Below, piece after piece: positions 37,312 to 46,197 of a stretch of DNA of 64,000 bases (positions are counted from its first letter, which is position 1; each line of letters begins with the position of its first letter). Origin of the DNA: Nocardia flavorosea NBRC 108225 (lineage in GTDB: Bacteria > Actinomycetota > Actinomycetes > Mycobacteriales > Mycobacteriaceae). Position numbers and translations under genes: made by a program. Location of the stretch: positions 310,001 to 374,000 of the forward strand of contig NZ_BDCG01000004.1 in assembly GCF_001613385.1 (NCBI RefSeq), given 5' to 3'. The notes under the pieces are model-generated. The model saw only the letters and a list, made by a program, of their open reading frames with translations. It was not told the DNA's origin and did no database searches.

Positions 37312-38639
37312 CCCGCGGGCGGCAGCTGCGGTAACGGTTCGGAATACAGCCAGTCCTGCCACAGCGGATGTAGCGGCACCACACTGTAATGGCCGACGAG
37401 ATCGGTGAACTCCTCGGTGGAGACCGAGGCATGGCGGTGCCGGGCGGTCCAATCGCGGATCAACCGGAAGAACGCGGTATCGCCGAGTTCCAGCCGCAGT
37501 GCGTGCAGGGTGAGCGCGCCTCGCTTGTAGATGCGGTCGTCGAACATCAGGCCGGGGCCGGGATCGCCGACCACGATGTTCTGCGGCTCCCGGCGCAGCG
37601 TATGCCAGGCCGCCCGGGCCAGCTGGTCCGCGCTCGCGCCGCCGGCCGCTTCCGACCAGATCCATTCCGCGTAGCAGGCAAACCCCTCGTGCAGCCAGAT
37701 ATCGCACCAGTGCTGGATGGTCAGGCTGTTACCGAACCACTGGTGTGCCAGTTCATGCGCCACCAGGCGCTCCGCACCGCGGCGGCCGTCGCAGTGATTG
37801 GCGCCGAAAATCGAGATGCCCTGGGCTTCGATCGGGATCTCCAGCTCGTCTTCGGTGACCACCACCGAGTAGCTCTGGAACGGGTACGGCCCGAAGCGAT
37901 CGCTGAACACCGACATCATCTCCGGCTGGCGGGCGAAATCGTGGTCGAACGCGGCGCGCAGCGTGGTCGGGACGGCCGCGTACATCGGTACGGGGGCGCC
38001 GGGATCGCTGAGCCGGTGCTTGCGGTAGCGTCCGATCTGCACGGTCGCCAGATAGCTGGCCATGGGTTCGGCCTGCTCGTAGACCCAGGTCGTCTGCCCG
38101 GCCTTGGTCTGTTTACCGATGAGATCGCCGTTGGCGAGGGTGTAGTACGGGGTGTCGGTGGTGATCGAGATGCGGTAGCTGGCCTTCGAACTCGGATGGT
38201 CGTCGCAGGGGAACCAGGAGGCGGCGCCGTTGGGTTGACTGGCCACCAGCGCGCCTTCGGTGAGTTCTTCCCAGCCGACCTCCCCCCACGGACCCCGCAC
38301 GGGTTTCGGCGCGCCGGCGTACTGGACGACGAGTTGCAGCATCCCGCCGGCCGGGATCCGCTGGCGGGGGGTGACGGTGAGTTTGCCGCGCTGATGGTTG
38401 TACTTGGCGGCCTTGTTACCGTTGACCAGCACCTTCGACACCGCAAGGGTCTGGGACAGGTCGAGCGAATAGCGGGGGCGTTCGGCTGTGGCCACCGCGG
38501 TGATCACGGCGCGGCCCGCGAGCCGATTACTGGCGACCTTGTAGTTCAGCTCGAGTTCGTACCGCGAAACGCGATAGCCCCGGTTGCCGTTCTGCGGAAG
38601 ATAGTCGTCGATGGGGGCGTCGTAGAACCTGCTCCCCAT
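37296..38639 (-). CDS. M1-family metallopeptidase (aminopeptidase N-like, short form)
   Basis: 447 aa, about half the length of PepN: an N-terminal beta domain and the catalytic domain only. Zinc site HELAHQWFG with the third ligand in WLHEGFACY, and the catalytic tyrosine in DRIYKRGALTLHALR. The usual GAMEN exopeptidase loop is replaced by EAQGISIFG, so strict N-terminal aminopeptidase activity is not certain. Its start shares one base with the stop of the peptide synthetase gene (TGATG), meaning it is translated from the same message. Confidence 0.9.
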   Translation of the reverse strand: MGSRFYDAPIDDYLPQNGNRGYRVSRYELELNYKVASNRLAGRAVITAVATAERPRYSLDLSQTLAVSKVLVNGNKAAKYNHQRGKLTVTPRQRIPAGGMLQLVVQYAGAPKPVRGPWGEVGWEELTEGALVASQPNGAASWFPCDDHPSSKASYRISITTDTPYYTLANGDLIGKQTKAGQTTWVYEQAEPMASYLATVQIGRYRKHRLSDPGAPVPMYAAVPTTLRAAFDHDFARQPEMMSVFSDRFGPYPFQSYSVVVTEDELEIPIEAQGISIFGANHCDGRRGAERLVAHELAHQWFGNSLTIQHWCDIWLHEGFACYAEWIWSEAAGGASADQLARAAWHTLRREPQNIVVGDPGPGLMFDDRIYKRGALTLHALRLELGDTAFFRLIRDWTARHRHASVSTEEFTDLVGHYSVVPLHPLWQDWLYSEPLPQLPPAGQKTR

Positions 38640-41600
38640 CAGTGGTCCGTCTCCTCGTCTGCCGAATCGTGGTCCGGGCTGCGGACGGGACCGGTCCAGG
38701 GCGCGATGGGGTTACCCCACCACCTCGTGGAGGGCGGCACCGTATCGCCGCGCATCACCAGCGATGCCGGGCCCACTGTCGCACCCGCACCGACGGTCGC
38801 GGCCGGTAGGGCGACGCAATGCGGTCCGAGGGTGGCGCCCGGTTCCAGGGTGACGGTGTCCATGGCCATGATGCGGTCGTGGAACAGATGCGTTTGCACC
38901 ACACAGCCGCGTTCCACGGTTGCCCCGTCGCCGAGTGTCACCAGGTCTGCCTCCGGAAGCCAGTAGGACTCGCACCATACCCCGCGGCCGATCTCCGCGC
39001 CGAGGGCGCGCAACCAGAGATTCAGTACCGGAGTGCCGGTTGCCGCGCGGGCAAACCACGGTGCCGCAACGGTTTCCACGAAGGCGTCCGAGACTTCGTT
39101 ACGCCAGACGAAGGAACTCCACAGCGGATGTTCCTCGGCCCGGATACGGCCCACCAGCACCCATTTCGCCGTCACTGCACTCGCGCAGGCCACCGCGCCC
39201 GCGGCCATGAGCACCACCCCCGACAGCAACCCGGCCGCCAGGAAACCGAAACTGCCGGCCACTCGCGCCAGAGCGAACAGCACCCCGAGTCCGATGGCGA
39301 AGGACACGACCACCGCGGCCAGGCGGCAGGTTTCGAAGGCGCTGCGGAAGATCCGCAACCGCAGCGGCGGATCGAAGGTGCGGTCGGTATCGGCACTACC
39401 GGCTGCCCGCCGCAACCGGACCGGTGGACTGCCCAGCCACGACGACCCGGCCTTGGCCTTGCTCGGTGCCGCGGACAGCACGGCCACCAGACCGTTCTTC
39501 GGCACCCGCCGTCCGGGTGCGGTCATTCCGGAATTGCCGAGGAAGGCGCGTTTGCCGACCTTCGCCTCACCGATGTGCAGCCAGCCGCCGCCGAGTTCGT
39601 AACCGGCGATCATGGTGTCGTCGGCCAGGAACGCGCCGTCGGCGACGGTGGTGAACTTCGGTAGCAACAGCACCGTGGAGGCCTCGACCCGTTTACCGAC
39701 CTTCGCGCCGAGCAGCCGCAACCAGATCGGGGTCAGCAGGGAGGCGTAGAGCGGGAACAGGAATGTGCGGGCCGAATCCAGCAGGCGTTCGGTCGCCCAC
39801 ACCTGCCAGCCGACCCGGCTGCGCACCGGATGGTAGCCCTCGGTCAGGCCGATACTGAGCAGCCGGACCGCGACTACGGTCGTCACCGCGTACACCACCA
39901 GGCTGAACAGTGTCGCCACGGGCAGCCAGAGGAAGGCCGGCACCATGGCGCCGGCGAGACTCACCGAATCCCGGGTACCCCACGCGATCACCGCGAGACC
40001 GGCCGCCAGCCCGGCCAGCGGTAACGCGCCCAGCGCCAGTGAAGCGATTCCGTAGGCCACCACCCAATGCACGGCACGCTCGGGTGTCTGCGCGGGCCAG
40101 CGGTGCCGTGCCCGGCCGACCTTCACTGCCGGTGAGCCCGCCCATTCCTGGCCGGCCTTCACCTTCCCCGAGACCGCCGAACCGGCCGCGACCTCGGCAT
40201 CCCGGCCGATCTTCGTTCCGGGCAGCAGCACCGAGCGGGCCCCGACGACCGCGCCCTTGCCCACCTGGATCGCACCGATATGCACGGTATCGCCGTCGAT
40301 CCAGTAACCGGATAGATCGACCTCGGGTTCCACACTGCACCCGTCGCGCAGCTCGAGCATGCCGGTTACCGGGGGCAGGGTGTGCAGGTCAACGCCCTTG
40401 CCGACGGTGGCTCCCAGCGCGCGGGCGAACGGCACCATCCACGGTGCGCCGGAAAGGTTTTCCGCCCCACTGGCCTCGGCCAGCCGGACCGCGGCCCACA
40501 ACCGCACATGTACCGGGCCGCCGCGTGGATAACTACCGGGTTCCACGCCCGCGAGCAGGATGCGGGCCCCGGCGACACAGATTCCCATTCGGCCGAGCGG
40601 GGTGATGAACACCGCGAACAGCAGCGCGGTCCACCACCACGACAGGCGCGGCAGCCACGGCAACACTTCGAACCAGCCCGCGATACCAGCGGCCACCGCG
40701 AGCCAGGTCACCCATTGCAGTCCGGTGAGGGTGGTGAGGGCGACCGTTGCGAGGATCTGGATCAGTTGCGCGGAGCGCGGTGTCGGCTCGACCCGGCGGG
40801 TTTCGGCAGTGGCGCCCGGACCGGTGTCGTCGAGCAGTTCGGCCAGCGCGCCGAGCCGCGGATGGTCGTAGATATCGGCGACGGTGACCTGCGGATAACG
40901 TGTGCGCAGCGCAGATACCAGCTGCGCCGCCGAAAGCGATCCGCCGCCCAGTTCGAAGAAATCGGCTTCGGCACCGGTGATCTCGGCACCGAGTACGTCG
41001 GTCCAGATCTGCGCCACCCAGGCGGGTGTACCGGTGAGTCCGTGTTCGGCCCCGGAATCGGCACCGGCCAGCGGCCACGGCAGCGCCTCGCGATCCACCT
41101 TGCCCGAGGTCCGGGTGGGTAGCTCGGAGACGACGACCAGCCGCGGGATCATCGGAGCCGGAAGCTGGTCGGACAGTAACGTCCGCGCCGCGGCCAGGTC
41201 GTAGTCGGCGGGGACGCCGGTGAGGTAGCCGATCAGCACCGGAGAGCCTGTGGCGGTGGTGCGTACAGCGGCGGCGGCACCACTCACGCCGGGGAGATGC
41301 TGGAGCGCATTGTCTATCTCACCGAGTTCGATCCGGCGACCGCCGATCTTCACCTGATCGTCCGCGCGGCCCAGGAAGATCAGACCGGCGCTGTCGTTGC
41401 GGACCAGATCGCCACTGCGGTAGGCGCGATCCCAGCCCAAGGTCGCCAGCGGTGCGTATTTCTCGGCATCTTTGACGGGATCGAGGTAGCGGGCCAGACC
41501 CACGCCGCCGATCACCAACTCGCCGGATTCGCTCTCGCCCACCGGGAGACCGTCCGCATCGACCACCGCCAGATCCCAGCCGTCCAGCGGCAGCCCGATC

Positions 41601-42553
41601 CGCACCGGCCCGGTGCCGTCCAGCAGCGCGGCGCAGGCGACCACGGTGGCCTCGGTGGGGCCGTAGGTGTTCCATACCTCGCGGTCGTCGTCGGCCAGTC
41701 GTTCGGCCAGGTCCGGCGGTACAGCCTCCCCGCCGAAGATCAACAGCCGCACCGATTCCAGCGCTTCGGCCGGCCAGGTCGCGGCGAGGGTGGGGACGGT
41801 GGAGACCACGGTGATGCCCTGCCGGACCAGCCACGGACCCAGATCGGCACCGGTCCGCACCAGCGCGCGCGGCGCCGGGACCAGGCAGCCGCCGTGCCGC
41901 CAGGCCAGCCACATCTCCTCACAGGAGGCATCGAAGGCAACCGAGAGTCCCGCCAGGACGCGGTCACCGGGACCGAGCGGGTTGCCACGCAGGAACAGGC
42001 GCGCCTCCGCATCGACGAAAGCGGCAGCGTTGCGATGGGTGACGGCGACACCCTTCGGTGTGCCGGTGGAACCGGAAGTGAAGATGATCCAGGCGTCGTC
42101 GTCCACCGAAGGAGCGGCGGGTTGCCCGCCGATTGCCGGTTCGGGTTCGCGGTCGCCGACGGGGTCGATCCCGGCGGCGGTGGCGATGGCGGTGACCTGC
42201 GCCTCACCGAAAACGAGCCGGGCCCGCTCTTCGGGGTCGTCGGCATCGACCGGAACGTAGGCGGCCCCGGCGTGCAGTACCGCCAGAATCGTCAAGTACA
42301 GCTCCCAGGTGCCCGACGGCATCCGGACACCCACCCGATCACCCCGCCGGACCCCGGCCGCCCGCAGATCCCGAACCGAACGGTCGATCTCGACCAGCAG
42401 TTCGGCGTAGGACAGCGTGCGGTCGGCGGTCGCGACGGCAGGAACATCGGGGTGAAGAGCGGCCGTCTCGGCGAGCACATCGACCAGAGTGCGCGCCGGC
42501 GGGGCCGCCTCGGCACGCCGGAGCCCGCTCACCGTTTGCAGCTGCGCCTGCAT
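38639..42553 (-). CDS. Pls/PosA-type nonribosomal peptide synthetase (A-T-membrane acyltransferase-like)
   Basis: 1304 aa. Residues 20-500 are an adenylation domain: IIFTSGSTGTPKG (A3), FDASCEEMW (A4), NTYGPTEATV (A5), YRSGDLV (A7), RTSGKVDRE with the A10 lysine near 485. Residues 510-575 are a carrier domain, with FFELGGGSLS holding the phosphopantetheine serine near 539. There is no condensation or thioesterase domain. Instead, three left-handed beta-helix (hexapeptide-repeat) segments (about 705-815, 940-1040, 1180-1280) alternate with membrane-helix groups (600-675, 825-900, 1075-1135). This is the architecture of epsilon-poly-lysine synthetase (Pls) and its relatives, where the three C-terminal domains join monomers. 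The product is unknown. ATG 42553 with GGAAGGTGGG upstream; coupled to the M1 peptidase. Confidence 0.9.
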   Translation of the reverse strand: MQAQLQTVSGLRRAEAAPPARTLVDVLAETAALHPDVPAVATADRTLSYAELLVEIDRSVRDLRAAGVRRGDRVGVRMPSGTWELYLTILAVLHAGAAYVPVDADDPEERARLVFGEAQVTAIATAAGIDPVGDREPEPAIGGQPAAPSVDDDAWIIFTSGSTGTPKGVAVTHRNAAAFVDAEARLFLRGNPLGPGDRVLAGLSVAFDASCEEMWLAWRHGGCLVPAPRALVRTGADLGPWLVRQGITVVSTVPTLAATWPAEALESVRLLIFGGEAVPPDLAERLADDDREVWNTYGPTEATVVACAALLDGTGPVRIGLPLDGWDLAVVDADGLPVGESESGELVIGGVGLARYLDPVKDAEKYAPLATLGWDRAYRSGDLVRNDSAGLIFLGRADDQVKIGGRRIELGEIDNALQHLPGVSGAAAAVRTTATGSPVLIGYLTGVPADYDLAAARTLLSDQLPAPMIPRLVVVSELPTRTSGKVDREALPWPLAGADSGAEHGLTGTPAWVAQIWTDVLGAEITGAEADFFELGGGSLSAAQLVSALRTRYPQVTVADIYDHPRLGALAELLDDTGPGATAETRRVEPTPRSAQLIQILATVALTTLTGLQWVTWLAVAAGIAGWFEVLPWLPRLSWWWTALLFAVFITPLGRMGICVAGARILLAGVEPGSYPRGGPVHVRLWAAVRLAEASGAENLSGAPWMVPFARALGATVGKGVDLHTLPPVTGMLELRDGCSVEPEVDLSGYWIDGDTVHIGAIQVGKGAVVGARSVLLPGTKIGRDAEVAAGSAVSGKVKAGQEWAGSPAVKVGRARHRWPAQTPERAVHWVVAYGIASLALGALPLAGLAAGLAVIAWGTRDSVSLAGAMVPAFLWLPVATLFSLVVYAVTTVVAVRLLSIGLTEGYHPVRSRVGWQVWATERLLDSARTFLFPLYASLLTPIWLRLLGAKVGKRVEASTVLLLPKFTTVADGAFLADDTMIAGYELGGGWLHIGEAKVGKRAFLGNSGMTAPGRRVPKNGLVAVLSAAPSKAKAGSSWLGSPPVRLRRAAGSADTDRTFDPPLRLRIFRSAFETCRLAAVVVSFAIGLGVLFALARVAGSFGFLAAGLLSGVVLMAAGAVACASAVTAKWVLVGRIRAEEHPLWSSFVWRNEVSDAFVETVAAPWFARAATGTPVLNLWLRALGAEIGRGVWCESYWLPEADLVTLGDGATVERGCVVQTHLFHDRIMAMDTVTLEPGATLGPHCVALPAATVGAGATVGPASLVMRGDTVPPSTRWWGNPIAPWTGPVRSPDHDSADEETDH

Positions 42554-43127
42554 TTACCCGGCCCACCTTCCATCGCCCAGCCGACGGACTCGTTTTCCCA
42601 CACGAGGGTTACCGCCCGGCAAACAGCGGTCGAACGAGTTTATTGGCGGGCAGGTGCGCGCGGGGTTCCGGCCCCCGCGTCCGGCGGTGTCGACGACTCC
42701 GCGCAGCCTGGTGCGGCCGGACCACACCCACTCCCTTCCTGCCGCCGGACCGGATTCGGCCGGATACCGCACGGACAATCTGGGCGCAGCAGTGAGGCAG
42801 AGCCGGTATGGAGCCGGCCTACGGTCTCAGGCCCCTTTGCTCCGCGTCGCCCGCCACTGCCGGTCCCGTGAGGCGGATACTGTCGTTGCCCTCGTCCGCG
42901 CCGTCGGGTACGCCGCGAGCGGCTCCACTCGCGGCCGTGAGCGCCTGGCGTGATCGCCCGGAGTTCCGCCGCATACCGCGTCGGACCCGACACTTCTGGA
43001 CAGGATCGGTGCTGCGCCCGTCCAGAGGCGGCTCGGCTGTCGTCGCCGGCCTACGGGAGGTCGAAATTCTTCGAACACGCTGAGGCGCCGGAGCCGGGCC
43101 TGCTGAAGTGGGCGGTTCCGTCCCGGA
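42554..43127. other. Promoter gap of the peptide-synthetase operon
   Basis: 574 bases, no convincing gene. A minus-strand TAAACT at 42637-42642 is a possible -10. An inverted repeat TCTGGAC/GTCCAGA spans about 42990-43025. Otherwise I see nothing recognisable. Confidence 0.45.
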
Positions 43128-43688
43128 TCAGTCGACGTCGTCGGTGAGCGGGGTGGGGCGGTAGTAGCGGCCCTTGTAATACAGCAGCGGGGCCGTCGGG
43201 GGCTCTTCTTCGGTGTCGTCGTGGACCTTCACCACCCGGCCGACCACGAGAGTGTGGTCACCGATCGGAATGAGCTGCTCGACGGTCGTACGCAACCACA
43301 GCGGGGTGCCGTGTAGCACCGGTTCTCCCGTGTCCAGGGCCGACCACAAGGCAGGGTCGCTGAAGCGGTGCGCCGCGGTGCGGGCGAACCGCTGGGCGAG
43401 ATGGCGCTGGTGTTCGCCCAGGAAATGGATCACCACCGATTGCGCGGCGGTGAGTGCGGCGAGGCTGGAGGAGGTATCGGCGATATTGAACGAGATGAGC
43501 GGCGGATCCAGGGACAGCGAGGCGAACGATGTCGCGGTGAAACCGACCGGCCCGGTGGCCGAGTTCAACGTCACGATGGTGACGCCGGACGGGTAGTGCC
43601 GCATCGAGGCGCGGTATTGCTCGGCGGTGATCCCGCTGAGGTCGTCAGGGATCCGGATTCCGGTCTCGGGCCGTGGTGCTTCGGTCAC
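43128..43688 (-). CDS. Flavin reductase-like (FMN-binding) protein
   Basis: 186 aa, the small NAD(P)H:flavin reductase component family (HpaC-like). [16 protein letters not shown] at the N-terminus, [19 protein letters not shown] and [10 protein letters not shown] in the flavin site, and [14 protein letters not shown]. Such proteins supply reduced flavin to monooxygenases or reduce flavin alone. GTG 43688 lies seven bases after the -10-like TAGCGT, so it is probably leaderless. Confidence 0.88.
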   Translation of the reverse strand: MTEAPRPETGIRIPDDLSGITAEQYRASMRHYPSGVTIVTLNSATGPVGFTATSFASLSLDPPLISFNIADTSSSLAALTAAQSVVIHFLGEHQRHLAQRFARTAAHRFSDPALWSALDTGEPVLHGTPLWLRTTVEQLIPIGDHTLVVGRVVKVHDDTEEEPPTAPLLYYKGRYYRPTPLTDDVD

Positions 43689-43756
43689 CCAGCCGACGCT
43701 ACGCCCGGATCGTCCCGATCGCGCCGGGCGGCCCGCTGGGTGGGAGGTCCTTCGGA

Positions 43757-44230
43757 TCACTCCACGTCGAGGGACAAACCGGCGGTGATCCGGAGGAGTT
43801 CGGAGTAGGAGGTGCGGAAAACGGCGCCCGGATAGCCGCCGGCCGCGACCAGCTCCCCGAATCCGGACAGTGTGCTGTCCACCCACGTGGGCAGGTTCGC
43901 GGGATGCCCTACCGGTGCGATACTGCCCGGCAGCTGTCCGGTGTACTTGACGGCGAGATGCGGGGGCGCCGCAACGAGCTCGCCGTCGAGTCGTGCACCG
44001 GTACGCGCGGCGTCCACCCGATGCGCTGCGGATACGAGTAGCAGTATCGGATCGTCACCCAGTAGGAAGACCTGTGCCTGCACCAGCGCCCCCGGTGCCA
44101 CCTCCATCGCGTGCGCGGTCTCCGTGGGACCGGCCGCGGATTCCGGGACGGTGACGATCAGACCGTGGTGTCCGCGCGCTATCAAAGTATCCGAGACCCG
44201 GCAGGTTATCGGTGGAAGCGACCTGCGCAT
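43757..44230 (-). CDS. YbaK/aminoacyl-tRNA deacylase-domain protein
   Basis: 157 aa, the prolyl-tRNA editing (INS/YbaK) fold, which removes mischarged amino acids from tRNA. Conserved lysine in [18 protein letters not shown] and the glycine-rich [12 protein letters not shown] end are present. ATG 44230 is six bases after TACTCT, or GTG 44236 immediately after it; leaderless either way. Divergent from the crotonase gene. Confidence 0.85.
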   Translation of the reverse strand: MRRSLPPITCRVSDTLIARGHHGLIVTVPESAAGPTETAHAMEVAPGALVQAQVFLLGDDPILLLVSAAHRVDAARTGARLDGELVAAPPHLAVKYTGQLPGSIAPVGHPANLPTWVDSTLSGFGELVAAGGYPGAVFRTSYSELLRITAGLSLDVE

Positions 44231-44359
44231 GGCCACAGAGTAAGGCGAACCGGGCCTCCGGCGCCGCCGTTTGTCCCGATGACCGCCCGGCGGTCCCGGC
44301 GAGTGGACGGGTCTGCCCAGCAGTCCGGAGCGATATGGAATGGGCATTAGTCTGGACCG

Positions 44360-45181
44360 ATGACAGATTGGCAGGCTTTCACCGTCGAAACCCACGATCG
44401 CGTCGCCCGGGTGACGCTCACCGGCCCGGGCAAGGGAAACGCCATGGGCCCGGATTTCTGGCGGGAACTGCCGGAAATCTTCCGCGGCCTCGACGCCGAC
44501 CCGGAGGTCCGGGCGGTGGTACTCACCGGCTCGGGTAAGCATTTCTCCTACGGCCTCGACCTGCCCGCGATGAGCGGCACCTTCGGCCCGCTGATGGCCG
44601 ACCGCGCCCTGGCCGCGCCCCGTACCGATTTCCTCGGCGAGATCCGGCGTCTGCAGGACGCGATCACCGCGGTGGCCGAATGCCGTAAACCGGTGATCGC
44701 CGCCGTCTCGGGCTGGTGCATCGGTGGCGGCCTCGATCTGATCTCCGCCGCGGATATCCGCTACGCCAGCGCCGAGGCGAAATTCAGCCTGCGCGAGGCC
44801 AAGGTCGCGATCGTGGCCGACGTGGGTTCGCTGCAGCGGCTGCCCGGCATCATCGGCGAAGGTCACCTGCGGGAGCTCGCCTACACGGCCAAGGACATCG
44901 ATGCCGCGCGCGCGGAGAAGATCGGCCTGGTCAACGACGTCTACCCGGATCAGGACGCGGCGCTGGAGGCCGCCCACGCAACCGCCCGAGAGATTGCCGC
45001 CAATCCGCCACTCGTGGTCCAGGGTGTGAAGGATGTCCTCGGTCAGCGCAACGCCGCCGCGGTCACCGAGGGCCTGCGCTACGTGTCCGCCTGGAACGCT
45101 GCCTTCCTACCCTCCGAGGACCTCACCGAAGCCATTCAGGCGGTTTTCGAGAAGCGCACTCCCGACTACAAGGGCCGTTAG
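44360..45181 (+). CDS. Enoyl-CoA hydratase/isomerase (crotonase) family protein
   Basis: 273 aa. Oxyanion-hole segments KHFSYGLDLPAM and SGWCIGGGLDLISAADIRYA. At the acid/base positions it has Asp in VAIVADVGSLQRLP, the pattern of dienoyl-CoA isomerases (ECH1-like) rather than hydratases (Glu-Glu), so delta3,5-delta2,4-dienoyl-CoA isomerase activity in unsaturated fatty acid oxidation is a reasonable inference. ATG 44360 is six bases after TAGTCT, suggesting a leaderless message. Confidence 0.88.
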   Translation: MTDWQAFTVETHDRVARVTLTGPGKGNAMGPDFWRELPEIFRGLDADPEVRAVVLTGSGKHFSYGLDLPAMSGTFGPLMADRALAAPRTDFLGEIRRLQDAITAVAECRKPVIAAVSGWCIGGGLDLISAADIRYASAEAKFSLREAKVAIVADVGSLQRLPGIIGEGHLRELAYTAKDIDAARAEKIGLVNDVYPDQDAALEAAHATAREIAANPPLVVQGVKDVLGQRNAAAVTEGLRYVSAWNAAFLPSEDLTEAIQAVFEKRTPDYKGR

Positions 45182-45370
45182 CGAGGACTTCCCCTGGCAA
45201 GCGCGGTTCCGGGCGTCACGCATGCGGGACCGACGGTGGTCACGCACGCAGAATCGAACGCCGAGCAGGCGAACCGAGCAGTACGCCGGGGTCGCGGCAG
45301 TCGGCGTCGACGGCGACAGGGGAGACGACCGGCGGGCAGTTTCGACCCCGGAATTCCCGACGCAACCACG

Positions 45371-45490
45371 GTGGTGCCGAGTTCAGCGAGGCCCTTGGAG
45401 GGTTCGGCCCGTCCATGCTTTCCGCCCGCGAGACAATGCGGCGCAGCCGTGAGTATCGGGCGGAAAGCATGGACCAAGGGGGCCGGAACC
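45371..45490. repeat. Long palindromic repeat, copy 1 (convergent gap before ppa)
   Basis: An 18-bp perfect inverted repeat, arms 45411-45428 and 45457-45474 (GTCCATGCTTTCCGCCCG and its complement), encloses a 28-base loop. The outer flanks GAGTTCAGCGAGGCCCT and GGTTCGGCCC are shared with the element at 50949-51080. Lies between convergent crotonase and ppa genes, within a 337-base gap that is otherwise empty. Confidence 0.75.
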
Positions 45491-45492
45491 CT

Positions 45493-45511
45493 GCGCCGAC
45501 AGAGTCGGCGC
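45493..45511 (-). terminator. ppa terminator hairpin
   Basis: Perfect GCGCCGAC/GTCGGCGC stem with a three-base loop, eight bases past the ppa stop. Confidence 0.65.
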
Positions 45512-45518
45512 CAAAGAC

Positions 45519-46010
45519 TCAGTGCCCGCCTTTGTCCTTCAGACGCTGGAAGGAAGCCTCGATCTCGGTCTCGGCCTCGGCGCGCCCGACCCATTCCGAG
45601 CCCTTGACGTATTTGCCGGGCTCGAGATCCTTGTACCGCTCGAAGAAATGCTTGATCGCGGCCAGTTCGAACTCCGGAACGTCGGCGAGGTCCTGGATAT
45701 GGTCCCAGCGCGGGTCCCCGGCGGGAACGCACAGGATCTTGTCGTCGCCGCCCGCTTCGTCGGTCATCCGGTACATGGCCACCGGCCGGGCCTCGACGAT
45801 GACGCCGGGGAACACCGAGTCCGGCAGCAGTACGAGGGCGTCCAGCGGATCGCCGTCTTCGCCGAGAGTGTCCTCGATGAAGCCGTAGTCGGCCGGGTAG
45901 GCCATCGACGTGTACAGGAACCGGTCGAGCCGGACCCGTCCCGTTTCGTGGTCGACCTCGTACTTGTTGCGCGACCCCTTGGGGATCTCGATGGTGACGT
46001 CGAACTCCAC
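45519..46010 (-). CDS. ppa: Inorganic pyrophosphatase
   Basis: 163-aa family I soluble pyrophosphatase, the usual length. Pulls biosynthetic reactions forward by hydrolysing PPi. Seen: [33 protein letters not shown] (the Asp cluster binding Mg), [11 protein letters not shown] and the C-terminal [13 protein letters not shown] 46010 with AAGGAG six bases upstream; the longer frame upstream is non-coding. Divergent from dacB, as in mycobacteria (Rv3628/Rv3627c). Confidence 0.97.
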   Translation of the reverse strand: MEFDVTIEIPKGSRNKYEVDHETGRVRLDRFLYTSMAYPADYGFIEDTLGEDGDPLDALVLLPDSVFPGVIVEARPVAMYRMTDEAGGDDKILCVPAGDPRWDHIQDLADVPEFELAAIKHFFERYKDLEPGKYVKGSEWVGRAEAETEIEASFQRLKDKGGH

Positions 46011-46197
46011 GCCAACTCCTTCCGCTGCTCTCACTATGCACCGTGGTGGCCGGCGCCGGCCGGCCACCCGGTTGTTCGCCGAGAACGGTAGCGGAACACC
46101 GATAGGGTTGTCGGCGGCACATGGGTTCGGCGGGGTCCGGTGTCATGGACAGTACGAGGGAGACGGCGGCAGCGTGGTTTGGCAGGGTGGCAGCGGG

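Noticed and set aside
41297..42871. Long plus-strand frame opposite the peptide synthetase
   Set aside because: Antisense shadow of the adenylation domain (His/Gly/Gln-rich composition), with no recognisable motif.
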